A stretch of 64,000 nucleotides of DNA, taken from NCBI GenBank assembly GCA_016617855.1, contig JAECUM010001746.1:1-64000 (forward strand), read 5' to 3'. This document shows, in pieces, positions 45,001 through 56,795 of the stretch. The notes under the pieces were generated by a model that worked only from the letters and a program-made list of their open reading frames with translations, was not told the DNA's origin and ran no database searches. Positions within the stretch are counted from its first letter, which is position 1. Each line of letters starts with the position of its first letter. Position numbers and translations under genes: made by a program. Source of the DNA: Megalonaias nervosa. Taxonomy: Eukaryota > Mollusca > Bivalvia > Unionida > Unionidae.

Positions 45001-46075
45001 ATGTTTGTGTTGCTCTCGATTGCTATAGCCATAGTCACATTTCTCACAGTAATAGCTGTATCCCAGGAATCCGGAGATGCTGGTAATGGTATGAAAATGT
45101 TCATCGTGATGATAGGCGTGAATGCATTTTTCGTCTTTGAAATTTTTTCCTCGACACAACAGCGGTCCGCGCACTTCTTGAGGGTGTACTTTCAAGGTGT
45201 AGCATGGAGCTAAGACGTCTTGCAGTTTTTGATTTTCAGGAATGGCACAGGGTGTGTCTTTGGATAGGCCGGCTTGCTGTAACAGGAGTTCTACTTCTCT
45301 TCGTTGTTTGGCTCGATTCGATTTTCGAATGTTCTCCCAGGCTCTTTTCCATTCTGCCATTTCGTTTTTGTCGGCATACGTCCGTCCCACCACTATGACA
45401 CGGGCTAAACACATCTGGTCTTGAGGGTTATTAATTCGGACAAGGCTGTGTTTAGTTCTGCGAAGGGTGTCCACCAATAACAATTTTTTGCGTTGTCCGG
45501 TCCCTTGGGGAAGAGAAACGTAGGCCATGTACAGCGTCGCTTTTCCATCAGTGATGTGAAACTTGGCGTTGGTCTGCTGTACGTGTTGAATCTTGCCGAT
45601 GACTTTAGAAGGTATCAATTCTGATGGCCTGCAAAACTCGATCCAAAGTAAATGGAAAGTGTCAAACAATCGTATTCGTTGGCTCGACATTGCCGTTTCA
45701 GTGTGGTTAACAAAGAATCCCACAAATCGGTGATGAACTCTTCTGCTCTCCAACGGTACGTCTGACCTGAAATCTTTAAACTTTACCGTGTACGTGTAGG
45801 CCGTAGTTCTAAATTTTCTATAGGAGCGTTCATCCGACGCTCGAATGTGATAGTAGTGTTATTGGTGTTATTGGTGGTGGACTTTGAGGTGTTATTGGTG
45901 GTGGACTTTGGTTTGACGTAGATTCTCTGGGTCTGGATTCTGGCTCACTCATGTCATCTTCGAAATCCCTGGGATGAATTTGTGCCAAGATTTCACCTAC
46001 TGTGCGAGGCGATAAGCCACGTTACTGCCTCTTACTTTCTTCTCCTTTCTTCGCGAAATGGTGCGATCGTTTCAT
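42084..46075 (-). pseudogene. Protein-primed DNA polymerase B (Polinton PolB), broken
   Basis: ATG at 46075 and TGA at 42084. Order: a Pro-rich N-terminus, a zinc-binding segment (CEKCDYGYSNREQHKHCGLK), exonuclease motifs FFDFE, NHNFSGYDGQFLL and YCRSDVDIL, then polymerase motif A SLYPYV, motif B-like KVMLNCLWCK, motif C written DTYS instead of DTDS, and the KxY-type GPKNYGY. Loss of the second motif-C aspartate should abolish synthesis. There are at least four frameshifts or deletions (near 45850, 44165, 43700 and 42470). In-frame TAA/TAG occur at 46022, 44890, 44722, 44692, 44512, 43442, 42947, 42755, 42192 and 42180 (lower coordinates), with no in-frame TGA. Confidence 0.9.
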
Positions 46076-46218
46076 CTTAAGTGCAAAAAGTGAAATGACT
46101 ACATTTTAAAGACCATGGTCCCCTTTACATATATCAGTGTAAGGCCAGTGTCTTCCCTATATTAAGGGTCAGTGTCTTCCCTCAAAGCATTCATTTCACT
46201 CTCAATCCTAGCAGAAAT
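46076..46218. promoter_or_regulatory. Divergent intergenic region, PolB / zinc-knuckle gene
   Basis: 143 bp between two genes pointing away from each other. It contains the direct repeat AGTGTCTTCCCTATATTAAG / AGTGTCTTCCCTC, with a TATA-like CTATATTAAG at about 46158 on the plus strand. Likely a bidirectional promoter. Confidence 0.45.
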
Positions 46219-46644
46219 ATGGACGAGCCAACACAGATCGAACTTCTGATCAGAGCTTTGCGAGGTGTCATACGAAGGTTTTCTTCAGAGAAGCCGACGG
46301 ACTACTCCCCCTCCTTTCGAGGTAAAAGTCAAGATACTTGCTATATCTGTCAGAAGAAAGGTCATTGGTCTTTAGAATGTCCACAACGTCAAAGCAAGAC
46401 AAGCGTCAAAAGAAACAAAGGTCAAAATACCTGTTATCATTGTCAAGAGAAAGTACATTGGTCTTCAGATTGCCCCAAGAAACAACAGGAGCAGAAGGGA
46501 TAGAGGGGTTCCGAACAGGAAGAAGTGGTACTCTCCGAAAATGAAGAACCCAGACACGTCCAGAAAGAGAAGAAAAGAAGACGAGAAGAAAGTGAGGAAG
46601 AAGAGGAAAAAGCTGTGACAGCAAAGAAATTCAAAAAGAGGTGA
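46219..46644 (+). CDS. CCHC zinc-knuckle protein, the only plus-strand Polinton gene
   Basis: ATG at 46219. Two zinc knuckles fit C-x2-C-x4-H-x4-C: CYICQKKGHWSLEC and CYHCQEKVHWSSDC. TAG stops the frame at 46501-46503 (94 codons). The same frame then continues without interruption through an acidic/basic tail (EQEEVVLSENEEPRHV, then a Lys/Arg/Glu block) to TGA at 46642-46644, 141 codons in all. CCHC knuckles bind single-stranded nucleic acid, as in retroviral Gag. The tail resembles a nuclear-localisation segment. It is divergently arranged with PolB. Whether the TAG is a mutation, a readthrough site or a sense codon is open. Confidence 0.75.
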
Positions 46645-46855
46645 GAGTGAAAAACAAAGAAGAAAAATGAACTTTTTAAAGTAATGTGTTGTGAATTGGT
46701 TTTGTAAATTTGTACCAGAGAATATAACAGAAAGAAAAACGTGTCTCTTGCTTTTGATTTTTATAATAAGGACCTACACTCACGCACTCACACACGTCCA
46801 TCATGGGGAAAAAAGTGATTTTGAGTTTTAATTGATTTTGGCAAACATTGAGTAG

Positions 46856-46864
46856 TCTCATTTC
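46856..46864 (-). promoter_or_regulatory. Histone-downstream-element-like purine box 5
   Basis: Minus-strand GAAATGAGA, starting 13 nt downstream of stem-loop 5. Confidence 0.6.
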
Positions 46865-46877
46865 AAAAGAGGTAGGT

Positions 46878-46893
46878 GGCCCTGAAAAGGACC
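46878..46893 (-). terminator. Histone-type 3' stem-loop 5 at the right end
   Basis: Minus-strand GGTCCTTTTCAGGGCC: a 6-bp stem with one G.T pair, TTTC loop, 5' flank CACAAAAC and 3' flank ACCTACC. This is the closest match in the window to the animal histone signal. Upstream on this strand there are only about 150 bp before the right TIR. A short frame (about 46928-47040) stops just before the hairpin, so this may be the 3' remnant of another cassette. Confidence 0.72.
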
Positions 46894-47041
46894 GTTTTGT
46901 GGTTTTTTGTTGTTTTTTTTTAAATATGAAACAGGAACGGGAAGTAATGAGCTTTGACTGCATTATCCCTTTGCAACGGCCAAGGCCTACTTCTGGACCT
47001 ACTACTGTCGATGAATTGGTAGAGATCACTAGGGTTGGTGT

Positions 47042-47367
47042 CTCTGTCTATGTGTCTAACCACGTCTCTATGTCTATGTCTCTATGTCTATTTCTCTATT
47101 GTCCCTAGAGTAACGCGTATTCAGGTCAGCCACTTGCCACACTGTTCCGCCTGATTGAGGTCAGCCACTTGCGACATTGTTGCCAGTGTCCAGTACCGTG
47201 ACGTCACCGCTTTCCCATTTCTATTGTCCCTAGACAGTCCCAATCCCTTGTCGCTATACATTCCCATGTTAAAATTCCCCCTGTTAAAGTCCCATTGTCC
47301 CTATTGGGCAAACGACCAAATTTAACACTGAGTCCCTATAGTCCCAATATCGTCCCCACTCACTACT
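47042..47367 (-). repeat. Right terminal inverted repeat of the Polinton
   Basis: Inverted copy of 23148-23447, slightly longer because of indels and extra ATGTCTCT-type repeats at its inner edge. It ends in CCACTCACTACT directly before TTTGTA. The TGACGTCA palindrome is conserved near 47206. Confidence 0.93.
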
Positions 47368-47373
47368 TTTGTA
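47368..47373. repeat. Target-site duplication, right copy (TTTGTA)
   Basis: Identical to 23142-23147. Confidence 0.92.
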
Positions 47374-48656
47374 AATGGATTATTTCTAAATAAATAAAGT
47401 TATCTATTTCAATTTAGAGGTGACTGAGCCGCTTTGAAAAAAAAAATAACCATTAAAGTGAAACTGCAAAATTAGTGGTATTATATTATTACATTATTTC
47501 ATTTGATCTGTATACATAAATTATAGGCTACTGCAATTTGTATGGGAAAAGAGGAACTAGTTTTTTTTTGTTTTTTTTTTCTTTCTATACTGCACGACGT
47601 TAGGAGTACAGTATAAATCTGAAAAAACGAGTTTACATTTTCCAGTACAAACGTAGCACCCTTTTTATTATATGTTCATTTCGCATTTCTCCGTAAGGCT
47701 GACTAATAAAAACAACACACTATAAGAGACAAAGTACATGTAATTGAACTTCCGCTTGATTCTAACGTAAATAGAGAAGCGTTGTTAATACGCAATCACA
47801 GTATTCATGCTCTGATTTTTTTGAAAGTTTCTTTTGTGACTCGCTAAAATCATCCACATCGTAATCGTAAACTTTAATATCTCTACTTTTAAATGTATGA
47901 AATAGTTTCTTCAGTGTATCCACAGACACATCTAATAAATCAAAAGCTCTGGCCTTCGTTGTATGAGCGTACATTGTTTGTTTGCAGTAAAATTTAATTT
48001 CTAACACGCTGAAATATTTTAAGACACGTGTAGTGCAGTATAAAGCAGTGCAATAAGGAGAAATACTGCACGATTATGATGAGTTAATTGAGAAAAAAAT
48101 GAGCATATAATACAATGCCGTTATCTCACGTAACGTCTGGGTTTTGTTGCCTGAACATTCCTGGGAGTGATGAGAAATATAATATTTAAAATAATTGTAA
48201 ACAGCCGATTTAAATCTAAGAAAAAACAATAATTAATAGCTCGTGTGGTCTAAATCAGCTCGTAATTTGGTTTGAATGAACATAGTTCGAATCATCCTGC
48301 ACTGCAGGTTATAACAGTTTTGTACTGCCCAGATGGCATTTACAATCAGGGATGCTCCGCTATAGAATAGGAGTAGATTAAAACGCAACAACAACAATAT
48401 GGCGGCCTCCTTATACACGTGAACTTTATGAAATTAGTTTCATCAAAAGAAATGTCTTTATTTAAGATTTCAAGGTATTTTTGGAAGGATATTTTAATAT
48501 CCATAAAACAGAGACTGAATCAACAAGTTAAAAACTAAATAGTGTGTTAACGTGGTCATGTAGGCGCATTTATTCATCTTAAACAGTATATAGTAGCAAC
48601 AGGGATGAATTTTCCAGAATGTTAGAATAAATAAAAATGGAATATTTTCTGCATAA

Positions 48657-49390
48657 TTCGAGTATGCTGAATCAAAAAATGAACTCATCTTCATGCTATC
48701 TTTTCAGATAAATTCAAAGAAAGCATTCAAACACATGTACCGTCCAATATTTTTAATATTGGTCTTTGTCGCTTTTTGCAAAATCTTGACCACGTGTTAT
48801 TTCAAGCTGACATTTGCATATTTCATACATATGGTTATATTGAAATGTTGGGTGAACATTCAGCCATAAGATTCTATAGACATTTCCTCTGTTCCCTGTA
48901 GTTCTGATGCTTTCTGTGCCTTTTTATCAAGTGCCCCCTCCCCCAACATCTTTTGTATGAAATAATATATTCTTGAGTCATGCACTTTAAAATTATATGT
49001 TGCTCTAAAAATGTAATGTTTTATGCACAACTTGTGTGTGCAGAATTCAAAGTTGAACTCATTTTTATGATATTGTTTCAAATAAATTCACAGCATGCAT
49101 TTGAACACATGCACCATCCGCCATTTTAATATTGGTCTTTGGTCACTTTTGTTTCAAAACCTTGACCTCTTAGTTATTTCAAGCTGAAGTTTTCCTATTT
49201 CTTACATATGGTAATATAGAAATGTTTTGTGAACATTCAGCTTTGATAATAAATGTACTTTTTCATTGTTTTGGGTACTTCTGAAGCCGTTTTTGCCTTG
49301 TTTAGGCCCCCGCCAATCATTTTTAAAATTCCAAAATGATGAGTCAAACATAAGTTCAAATTACATCTTACTCTTAAAATAGTGCATAAT
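48657..49390. repeat. Two ~365-bp diverged tandem units
   Basis: Units start near 48657 and 49025. Shared words include TTTTAATATTGGTCTTTG, TTATTTCAAGCTGA and GTGAACATTCAGC. Each unit has a short C-rich part (CCCCCTCCCCC versus GGCCCCCGCC). No coding signal. Confidence 0.6.
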
Positions 49391-52005
49391 CAGTATAGCA
49401 TTCTTGTACATACATGTGTTCATCTGAAATCACAATTTAGTAAACAATAATTGCCACTTTAGAATTAAATTATGATAAGATAGTTTTGGTAAATTTTCGT
49501 ATCTTTAAAATTAATGACAAAAAATTAAACAAATGGAAAATAATTTACATTGAATACTCCTACAATTTTACAAAGGCTGTCAGTGACATGGACACAATTC
49601 TTGAAATATTCCTCATTCACTTTTTCATATTGTACAGGTTTTCCACTAATTTATTATTACAGTAAATCTGCATTTCTATGGTGTAAATATTTTATGTAAT
49701 GCAACATTAAATTTTGGATATCAGTTTTGTAAATACTTAATAATTCTAATCAGTTTTGAGCAATATTATACAGTACATGAAGTAGTATTAAATTGTGAAA
49801 TCAGAGAGTGTGAGAGAATGAACTGGCACTGTGTTCTTATGAAATATTTATGATTAATTTATTTTCTTTTAAATAAAGTGATATGGTACAGATCAATAGT
49901 TTGTTCTGTATAATGTCAATATTCAGAATAGATTGATATTCGCAGTAAATGCTATGAACTGGTTTTCTTTTTTTCAGAATAATTTAAATTTTACCTCTTT
50001 TTGCCTATATTGAACATGAAAATTTTAAATAAAAAAGGCCTACCAATGTCTCTAGATATCACCCATTATTAGTAAATACAACTAAGTCCAAGTCTAACCA
50101 CGAAAATACATTACACACCAAAAATTTTCCCCTACATTTTTAATACATGAAAATACGCTTGTATAATCTGGTTCCTTGGTATAAATGTCTGCTTTGTTGT
50201 AAAATGAGATTTTGTGTTTTTTAACTCAGTTTATGCTGTGTTGTTGCCATTATTTACATTTTTACAGACCCACATGCCGGGAAGAGTTACTGTTCTTGCT
50301 ATCATGGGTGACCTATTAAAAGACGTAGTTTGGGTGTTTTATGCAAATATCCTCACATATTGTTGCATTATTTTTGTAAAATGATCTCCAAAGTATTTAA
50401 TAAGTAGTCATAGGTAAGTGTATATATTTGTTTATTTAGTTTTACTGTATTTTGAAAAATTATATTCTCGTTTATTTCCGCCAAGTATGTTGTACAAAAG
50501 GCCCAATGTCATATACGCTAAATTTAGACAGGTGACCTTTAAACCATGAATACATTCAGATGTGATAATGTTGGCTTTTTACATAGGAAAGCGGAGAAAG
50601 TACCAAGGGTAATGAGGTTGACATTTTGAGAAAATCTAAATGTTGATCACCAGCACCTCTAGCATTGTCCCCAGTTGCTATACATAGCTATGCTCAAGGC
50701 ATTTTGAAATAAGTGTTTTTAGTAACTATTAACTTTTATGGGTCTCACCAGGGTCTCCTTTTTTACATATTTATAGTCCCCCATCCCAAACTCTAATATC
50801 ATACGTCAGGAGCTGATTAAAAATTGAAATCTTAATACAGCACAACACACAGGGACTTGTATTGTTGCTGACAATTTAACTATTAGTCATATATATAGTA
50901 TAAAATCATACAAGGGAGGACACTTCTTTCCTTTCTCGCTTGACCTATTTAACAACCAACACTGATATTTCGAGCTACATTTCGCATAGCGTAATAAATT
51001 TGGTACTGATGTTTAGCTATCCATTCAACTTTATATGCCTATCCCAAGTTTGGCTTATACTCATATTTTTAAGAATGCCAGACCATTTTCCCATGCTACT
51101 GCTTGACATGGCCATGATTGCACCCGCTTATATGCAAGTGAAATCCCGCTGAATGGAATAATGTTCTCTCATTGGTTAAAAGAAAATGAGATTCTGCATT
51201 TATTTATAATTTATTTTCGGTTTGGCCAATGAGAAGGTATTGATTTACTCTGAAATAAAAACATAATCCAGGCAAATCAAAGATTATAAATTCGTGTTAC
51301 TATTGATTGTTAAAATTGCATGCATTCTTGTACCAGAAAATTGAGTAGTAAATTAAAAGTCTAGACAATACTTAACAACATTCCTTAAGAATATGAATGG
51401 GTTAATCCATGTTTATAAGTCCATAGAATTAACAGTTGCTAAATGAACAGTTGAGAAGTTTATACCTCATAAGCTAGTGTTCAGACCTGTTAAAATTACA
51501 TATCTAATGTTTGAAAGCTTTGAATTTGTTATATGGTGTGTTGATTATGGTCAAAAATTTTACATATAAATTTCAGTGTAACATATTTTTGAGCCTATAG
51601 AATGATGTCACTAACAATATGTAATACTTGTTTCATGCTGGTAATACATCATCCGTTTTTTAAAAAAAAATATCTATAAAAAAAAGTAAAATTGTTGCTT
51701 TTTCTAAAAATGTATGTGTAGAGCATATATTTAGCTGAATAAGAGAATAAAATGCAATTTAGACATTTTGTCTTGCCTTTACCTTAAAATGTGCACTAAA
51801 ATTAAAATAAGGCCAGATATGCAAGATTTGGGGTTTCTATTTTACATAGAAACCAGTAATTCCATGCAAGACATCACCACATGAACACAGGGTATGGAGC
51901 AAGAAAGACCTGTTTTGATCTCCAGGTCTAATGTTAATTTCCAAAAGCTGCTTAAATTTATGCCTCCCTACCCACCTGCTTGAGCATAGATACATTATAG
52001 TTTGT

Positions 52006-52148
52006 TCCACAAAGTATTGAGAATTTTTCCTATCTGTATCTAAGTAAAGTTTCAGGTCAATGTAATTAAATGTACCTAAAAGCATTTAAAGATGCTCACC
52101 TGAAACTTTACTTAGTTACAGATAGGAAAATTCACAATGCTTTGTGGA
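52006..52148. repeat. Imperfect inverted repeat, ~51-bp arms
   Basis: Left arm 52006-52057 and right arm 52098-52148 are near-perfect inverted copies (CCTATCTGTATCTAAGTAAA against its complement) with a loop of about 40 bp. It would fold into a long hairpin. It could be a MITE-like remnant or a local inverted duplication. Confidence 0.8.
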
Positions 52149-52584
52149 CCTAAATCATGTCTGATACTGATCTTCCAAGAAATATGGATGTATGAGAATT
52201 TAAAGAAACTGAAAAATTGCCATTTAATGGTATGCATAATCAAATTATAAATAATTACACCCTTTACTGAAATAGTCAGGACTGAAAACCTACATGACCT
52301 GTGTGACTTGTGCTTTAGAAATGCACCACAACTATAGGTACTGTACTCAGCATTTACCAAAAGTCTAAAGTACAGTAATTTAGTCATTTTATATTTTTTA
52401 GTAATTGCTGTATTTTTGAGAATTTTATTACACATGCCTTTAAATAGTGATTCTTCACTTTATTTAGTTTTACAACTCTGTCTTAAAATGTGTAAAAGAA
52501 AGAAGAAAAACCAACAGTTTAAGTTAAATCAGCAAGTAAATTAATTCTCTACAATACAAAATGAAGATTAAAAAAGACACTTAA

Positions 52585-52790
52585 AGAATTGTGAATTAAA
52601 TTCCAAATAATCCTCAATGTCCTATCACACATCCAAAAATGTTGAAAGTTCCGAATGAATTCCAATAGTCTTGAATGTTCTGATGTAACATGTTGATGCA
52701 ATCCGGATTGTCGTTGAACGAGTTCACACAAATCTGACGTAATGTATTAGTTTATTCAAAAGTCAATGAGCACTTTGGTATTCCAATGAA
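52585..52790. repeat. Dispersed repeat, copy B
   Basis: A diverged match to 22495-22760. Confidence 0.4.
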
Positions 52791-53394
52791 TATTTTATGT
52801 AAATAATTCCTCTTGAATTATATCTGACATACTGATCTAAAATGGGAATGAATTATTTATTTATCAAATCCCCATTTATGTACATTTTCACTTTACCTAT
52901 AATATAATAGAATGTGAAGATTTCCAATGGAAAAACGTGGTCTAACTGTAAACAAGACTGACCTTGAACTCTTGCTATGTAAACAAGTTGTTTACAACTT
53001 ACAGTCAGGGACAAAAGTTAGGTCTGTAAACGTTCTCTTTACATCTTACAACCATGGACAAAATTTAATGACACAATATAAATTAAATATACGTAACACT
53101 TGTCAGTCAAATCAATGTTAAAGTACATCAACATTTTAAGATGAGGCCAGTCAAAAGGTGTCATCCACAGTGAAAACCAGATTAAATCTTCCAGTTAGAT
53201 GTTACAGTTAGATGTCCTACTTAGATGTTACAGTGCAATTGCTGCATTTTGAAAACCTGATGCCCACTTTCCCTAACCCAGTTTAGGCCCCAAAAAATGT
53301 GTGTTTCCGGTCGTCTGACTGTCCCACTTTTACATTGCTAACCCAAGCATTTTTTTTTGTCCTTGGTAAAAAATTAAATAAATCACATGAAATA

Positions 53395-53403
53395 AATAAA
53401 TAA

Positions 53404-53433
<30 letters not shown>
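53395..53433. repeat. (AAAT)n(AT)n microsatellite
   Basis: AAAT tetranucleotides running into an AT tract. Confidence 0.9.
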
Positions 53434-53434
<1 letters not shown>

Positions 53435-56400
53435 ATGTTTAAAAGAAACCCCACCAACCTGTCTACCCAAAATTTAAAACTCATGCAATAGGAGACACAC
53501 ATTTGGGGTGGGGGATGGGGGTGGCCTTAGTACCAGTCCACAGTGCTCAGTAATTTTCATCTGAAATTTTTGTGATGACAGCTAAGGGGCAGATTACTCA
53601 GCCATCGAGAATGAACAGACTATGTAAAACTAATTTGGCACTGAAGTTTAGAACAAAAACTAATTACGATCAGTAAAGGTGCCAGTGTAACAATGTTTGC
53701 ATATACATTCAACATGTACCTGGTAAACAATGCCATATAATCAAAATGGTTAGAAACAACTTTTCATTCTCTCATTAGGCTTACTGAACAGCTGGCAGCT
53801 ATCAATATATGCATGTTTTACCATGCTCAGTTCATGATTGTTTTTATGGAACATGTCCCATACTGCATTTTAGCCTATGTTATATCTATCATTGTGATAT
53901 TATATGATCATATATTTAGATAGGCCCAAATCTTTATAAAGACAGGTTCAGTTTTACAGTCAGCATGCCCTGGGGATTTTATAACATTTGTCCAGCTCTG
54001 TTTTGCACATGTAAGTGCTAAGCTAATGGCTGTTAAATTGACCAGCATTTCAGTCGGTCACAGGCAACTGTATTGCAAATTAACTGCAAATTTGACTTTT
54101 TTTTCAGTAGATGCCTTTTGTTTTTACAAGCTTATCATGCCCAGAATGTCATGTCATAAACAATAATCTTGTGGTTGAACCATATTATACATTGTTTTTG
54201 CTTATATTGTGAACTGATACCTGACACTGTGAATTTAAATATAGATTCCATCCCCTCACAAGACTAGATTAGCACTTACGATCCAGATAGAGGAAAAAAT
54301 CCCAAGCTCTTGCATGTTTTCATTCGCTGTCCACATCTAAAATTAACAGCTTAAGATTGAGATTAATTTTTGTACACCTGCCATTTTCTCCACCATTTAC
54401 ACGTACTAAACTGCACTTTAAATAGGGACAAAAGACATTGATTTTGCGGTTGATAGGTATAGATCAAGGTCACTGACTGATAGAAGAAAATTGTTTTCTA
54501 CACAATAGCATTAGTTCTGTGTCACAGACCTGAACCAAACTTTATGGAAAAATCTAATTGATTCTGGATAAAGGTCCAACAGTCAAAGTCATTATTCATC
54601 ATTTCTGAAATAAAAATAGCTTCTGCACAAAAATGTCAGTTTTCAACCATACACCTTCACCAAAGTTTTTAGATGACTTGAAACGTTGGGAAGAGAGAAG
54701 TCGTTTGTTTTTGGAATCAGAGTGTCAAAGATAAAGGCAAATGACTGAAAGAAGAAAAGTGGTTTTGTGCATAATAACTTTAGTTCTAGATGATGTACCT
54801 TGATCAAGGCTCATGGAGGACTTGCAAAGGAAGTATGGGATTTGCAGAATAACATTTGTTTTAAGAGTTAAGTTCTTTGACCAAATTTTATGGATGGCTT
54901 GCTCTTAGAATAATAAAGAAACCTGATTCTAAGGGTCATAGAGGTTTCAATCATGGTAAGTGAAATAATAAAATAATATTTTCAGCAGAATGAATTTAGT
55001 TCAAGACTGCATAACTTGACCAAAGGGCAAGGTCAGTGAAGCCTGTTGATTCATAATCTCCAGAGTCAGCCATGCCCTACTACAGCCTAGGGGACTATTA
55101 CACACATGGCAGGCATATAGTGTACAATTCAAACTATTCTTGTTTGTTCTGTTCTTTTTCATTTCTCTCTCTCTCTCCATGTACAATTGTGCGACAGTGG
55201 ACACAGGTCTTGCTAGGATTTTAAAAATAGGAATCCAGAACTCCTATTTTGGGAAAAATTCGAGTCCTATCCAGCAAAATGTGCAGTCCCCTCCCAGATG
55301 GATGTTGGGCATACTTAAGTGGCTAAATGTGCAGATGAGAAGAACCAGTGTTTGTCATTGAGGTTAATTTTCCAAATTATTTACACCACTGACATATAGC
55401 TTTATTTTGCCCATCAGATTGAGATTGAATTTTGTCAATCCAAAGAAAGGTATTGTTCCAAACACTAAGCTAGGCATCATGCACTTTCTTAAACTTGGCT
55501 ACTGTTTCATCCGACTTCTATTCTAGCAACTTTAGCACTCCTTTGAATCTCGTTACAGTCTTTGTCAATTTGCTGTTCAACCCCCAAATACTTATCCAAA
55601 TTTGCAAATGGCAGTTTGTCTAAGTCCCAACATGCCTTGATTTCGAGGTCACATGCACTACTTATTTGGCTACATCGGAAATGAACACAATGATGAAAGC
55701 TTAACTTGTTCATTTATGTAATCTTATAATGACCACACATCTCTGGGTCTTTCTTCCTCTGAATTCAGTCATTGTAAAATATCAGCACATTTTCCCAACA
55801 TGCAGCAGCTAGTCGAAGTCTTTTGAACTTGCCACCCAGCTATTGCATTATGTTCTTTTGATGTACTCTTGTAATGACAACATGCACATCTGGGGGTCTT
55901 TCAGCCACTGAATTCTGTCATTATAAATATCAGCACAGCCAAACTGATCAATTGATCAACATATTTTCCCACTCAGCAGGTGGTTGAAGCAGGACTGGCA
56001 AGCCTTTGAATTTGCTGCCCAGCTATTGTATGCATAAGGAAGACTCCTGCGTAAGTGATTTTCTGTGTCCCAGTAGTCCTACAATGTAAGATGTATCACA
56101 TGTTATATATGTTTTGGTGTAGCACCAAAACAAAAGTATCATGTGATATGTCTTATTTTGTAGACTAGCATCCCAGATAAAAACTTTGCATTCAAATATG
56201 TGTGATTAAGTTTTTCTGAGAACTCTGGGCCATGCATCCTGTACAATAAGAATGCAGGTAAAATAAATCGAAGCATTAAATATTTATCACTCTTCTTTCC
56301 CATTAATATTGTCACAAGAGCTTGTTGTTAGATAGTATTTACCAGTGTATTTTGTTTTCTGGACCATTTCCATATAAACTGTATGATAAAGACAAAGACA

Positions 56401-56576
56401 AACATTGGTCATTTTAATTTACAGAGATTATTTGTAAAAAATTCATACGAGTAGATAATTCTTATAGGGTGTTGCTTTCACATTTTTCAGAGTTAAATCC
56501 CTGCTTTGAACAATTTCATTGGCTTTTATTTCTAAATGCCACTATGAAAAACTTGCATCATTTTGGAAGAGTTGAT

Positions 56577-56795
56577 TGGTTGTTACAGGTTTAATGCCAT
56601 TTTTCAGCACATGATAGGGTATACATAACAGCCAGTATATTTGATGGAAGTAGAACCCATGGGAAGCTACTGGCAAGCTTTTTCACATACCCATACTGGT
56701 GAAGCCAGAGGCTCAAATCCATGCAGGCAATAGTGGGATGACAGTGCTTTGTAAGGCAAGCACCTTGGATCACTTGGCCACCCAGGGTCCCGATT
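56577..56795 (-). mobile_element. tRNA-derived SINE, copy 3 (diverged)
   Basis: Same family as 2519-2767, with CATTTTTCAGCACATGATAG, GGGAAGCTACTGGCAAGC and a degraded tRNA-like head near 56770-56790. Several deletions. It lies in the presumed upstream intron of the DDX51-like gene. Confidence 0.75.

Larger units (their letters stand above)
23148..47367. mobile_element. Complete Polinton/Maverick (adintovirus-like) element, 24,220 bp
   Basis: The ends are inverted copies of each other: both start AGTAGTGAGTGGG, run through TTTGGTCGTTTGCCCAATAG, and stay alignable for about 300 bp. They are flanked by the 6-bp duplication TTTGTA. Inside are the Polinton hallmark genes: protein-primed PolB, retroviral-type integrase with chromodomain, packaging ATPase and minor capsid protein. 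Nearly all genes are on the minus strand. I could not find the major capsid protein or the protease. The element carries a nested LINE and many frameshifts and stops, yet its TIRs still align closely, so insertion looks fairly recent relative to coding decay. PolB has lost a catalytic residue, so this copy is not autonomous. Confidence 0.95.

Noticed and set aside
23148..47367. Suppressor tRNA-Gln gene that would explain TAR codons
   Set aside because: I looked for A-box/B-box pairs within the element and found none convincing. A tRNAscan run would be decisive.
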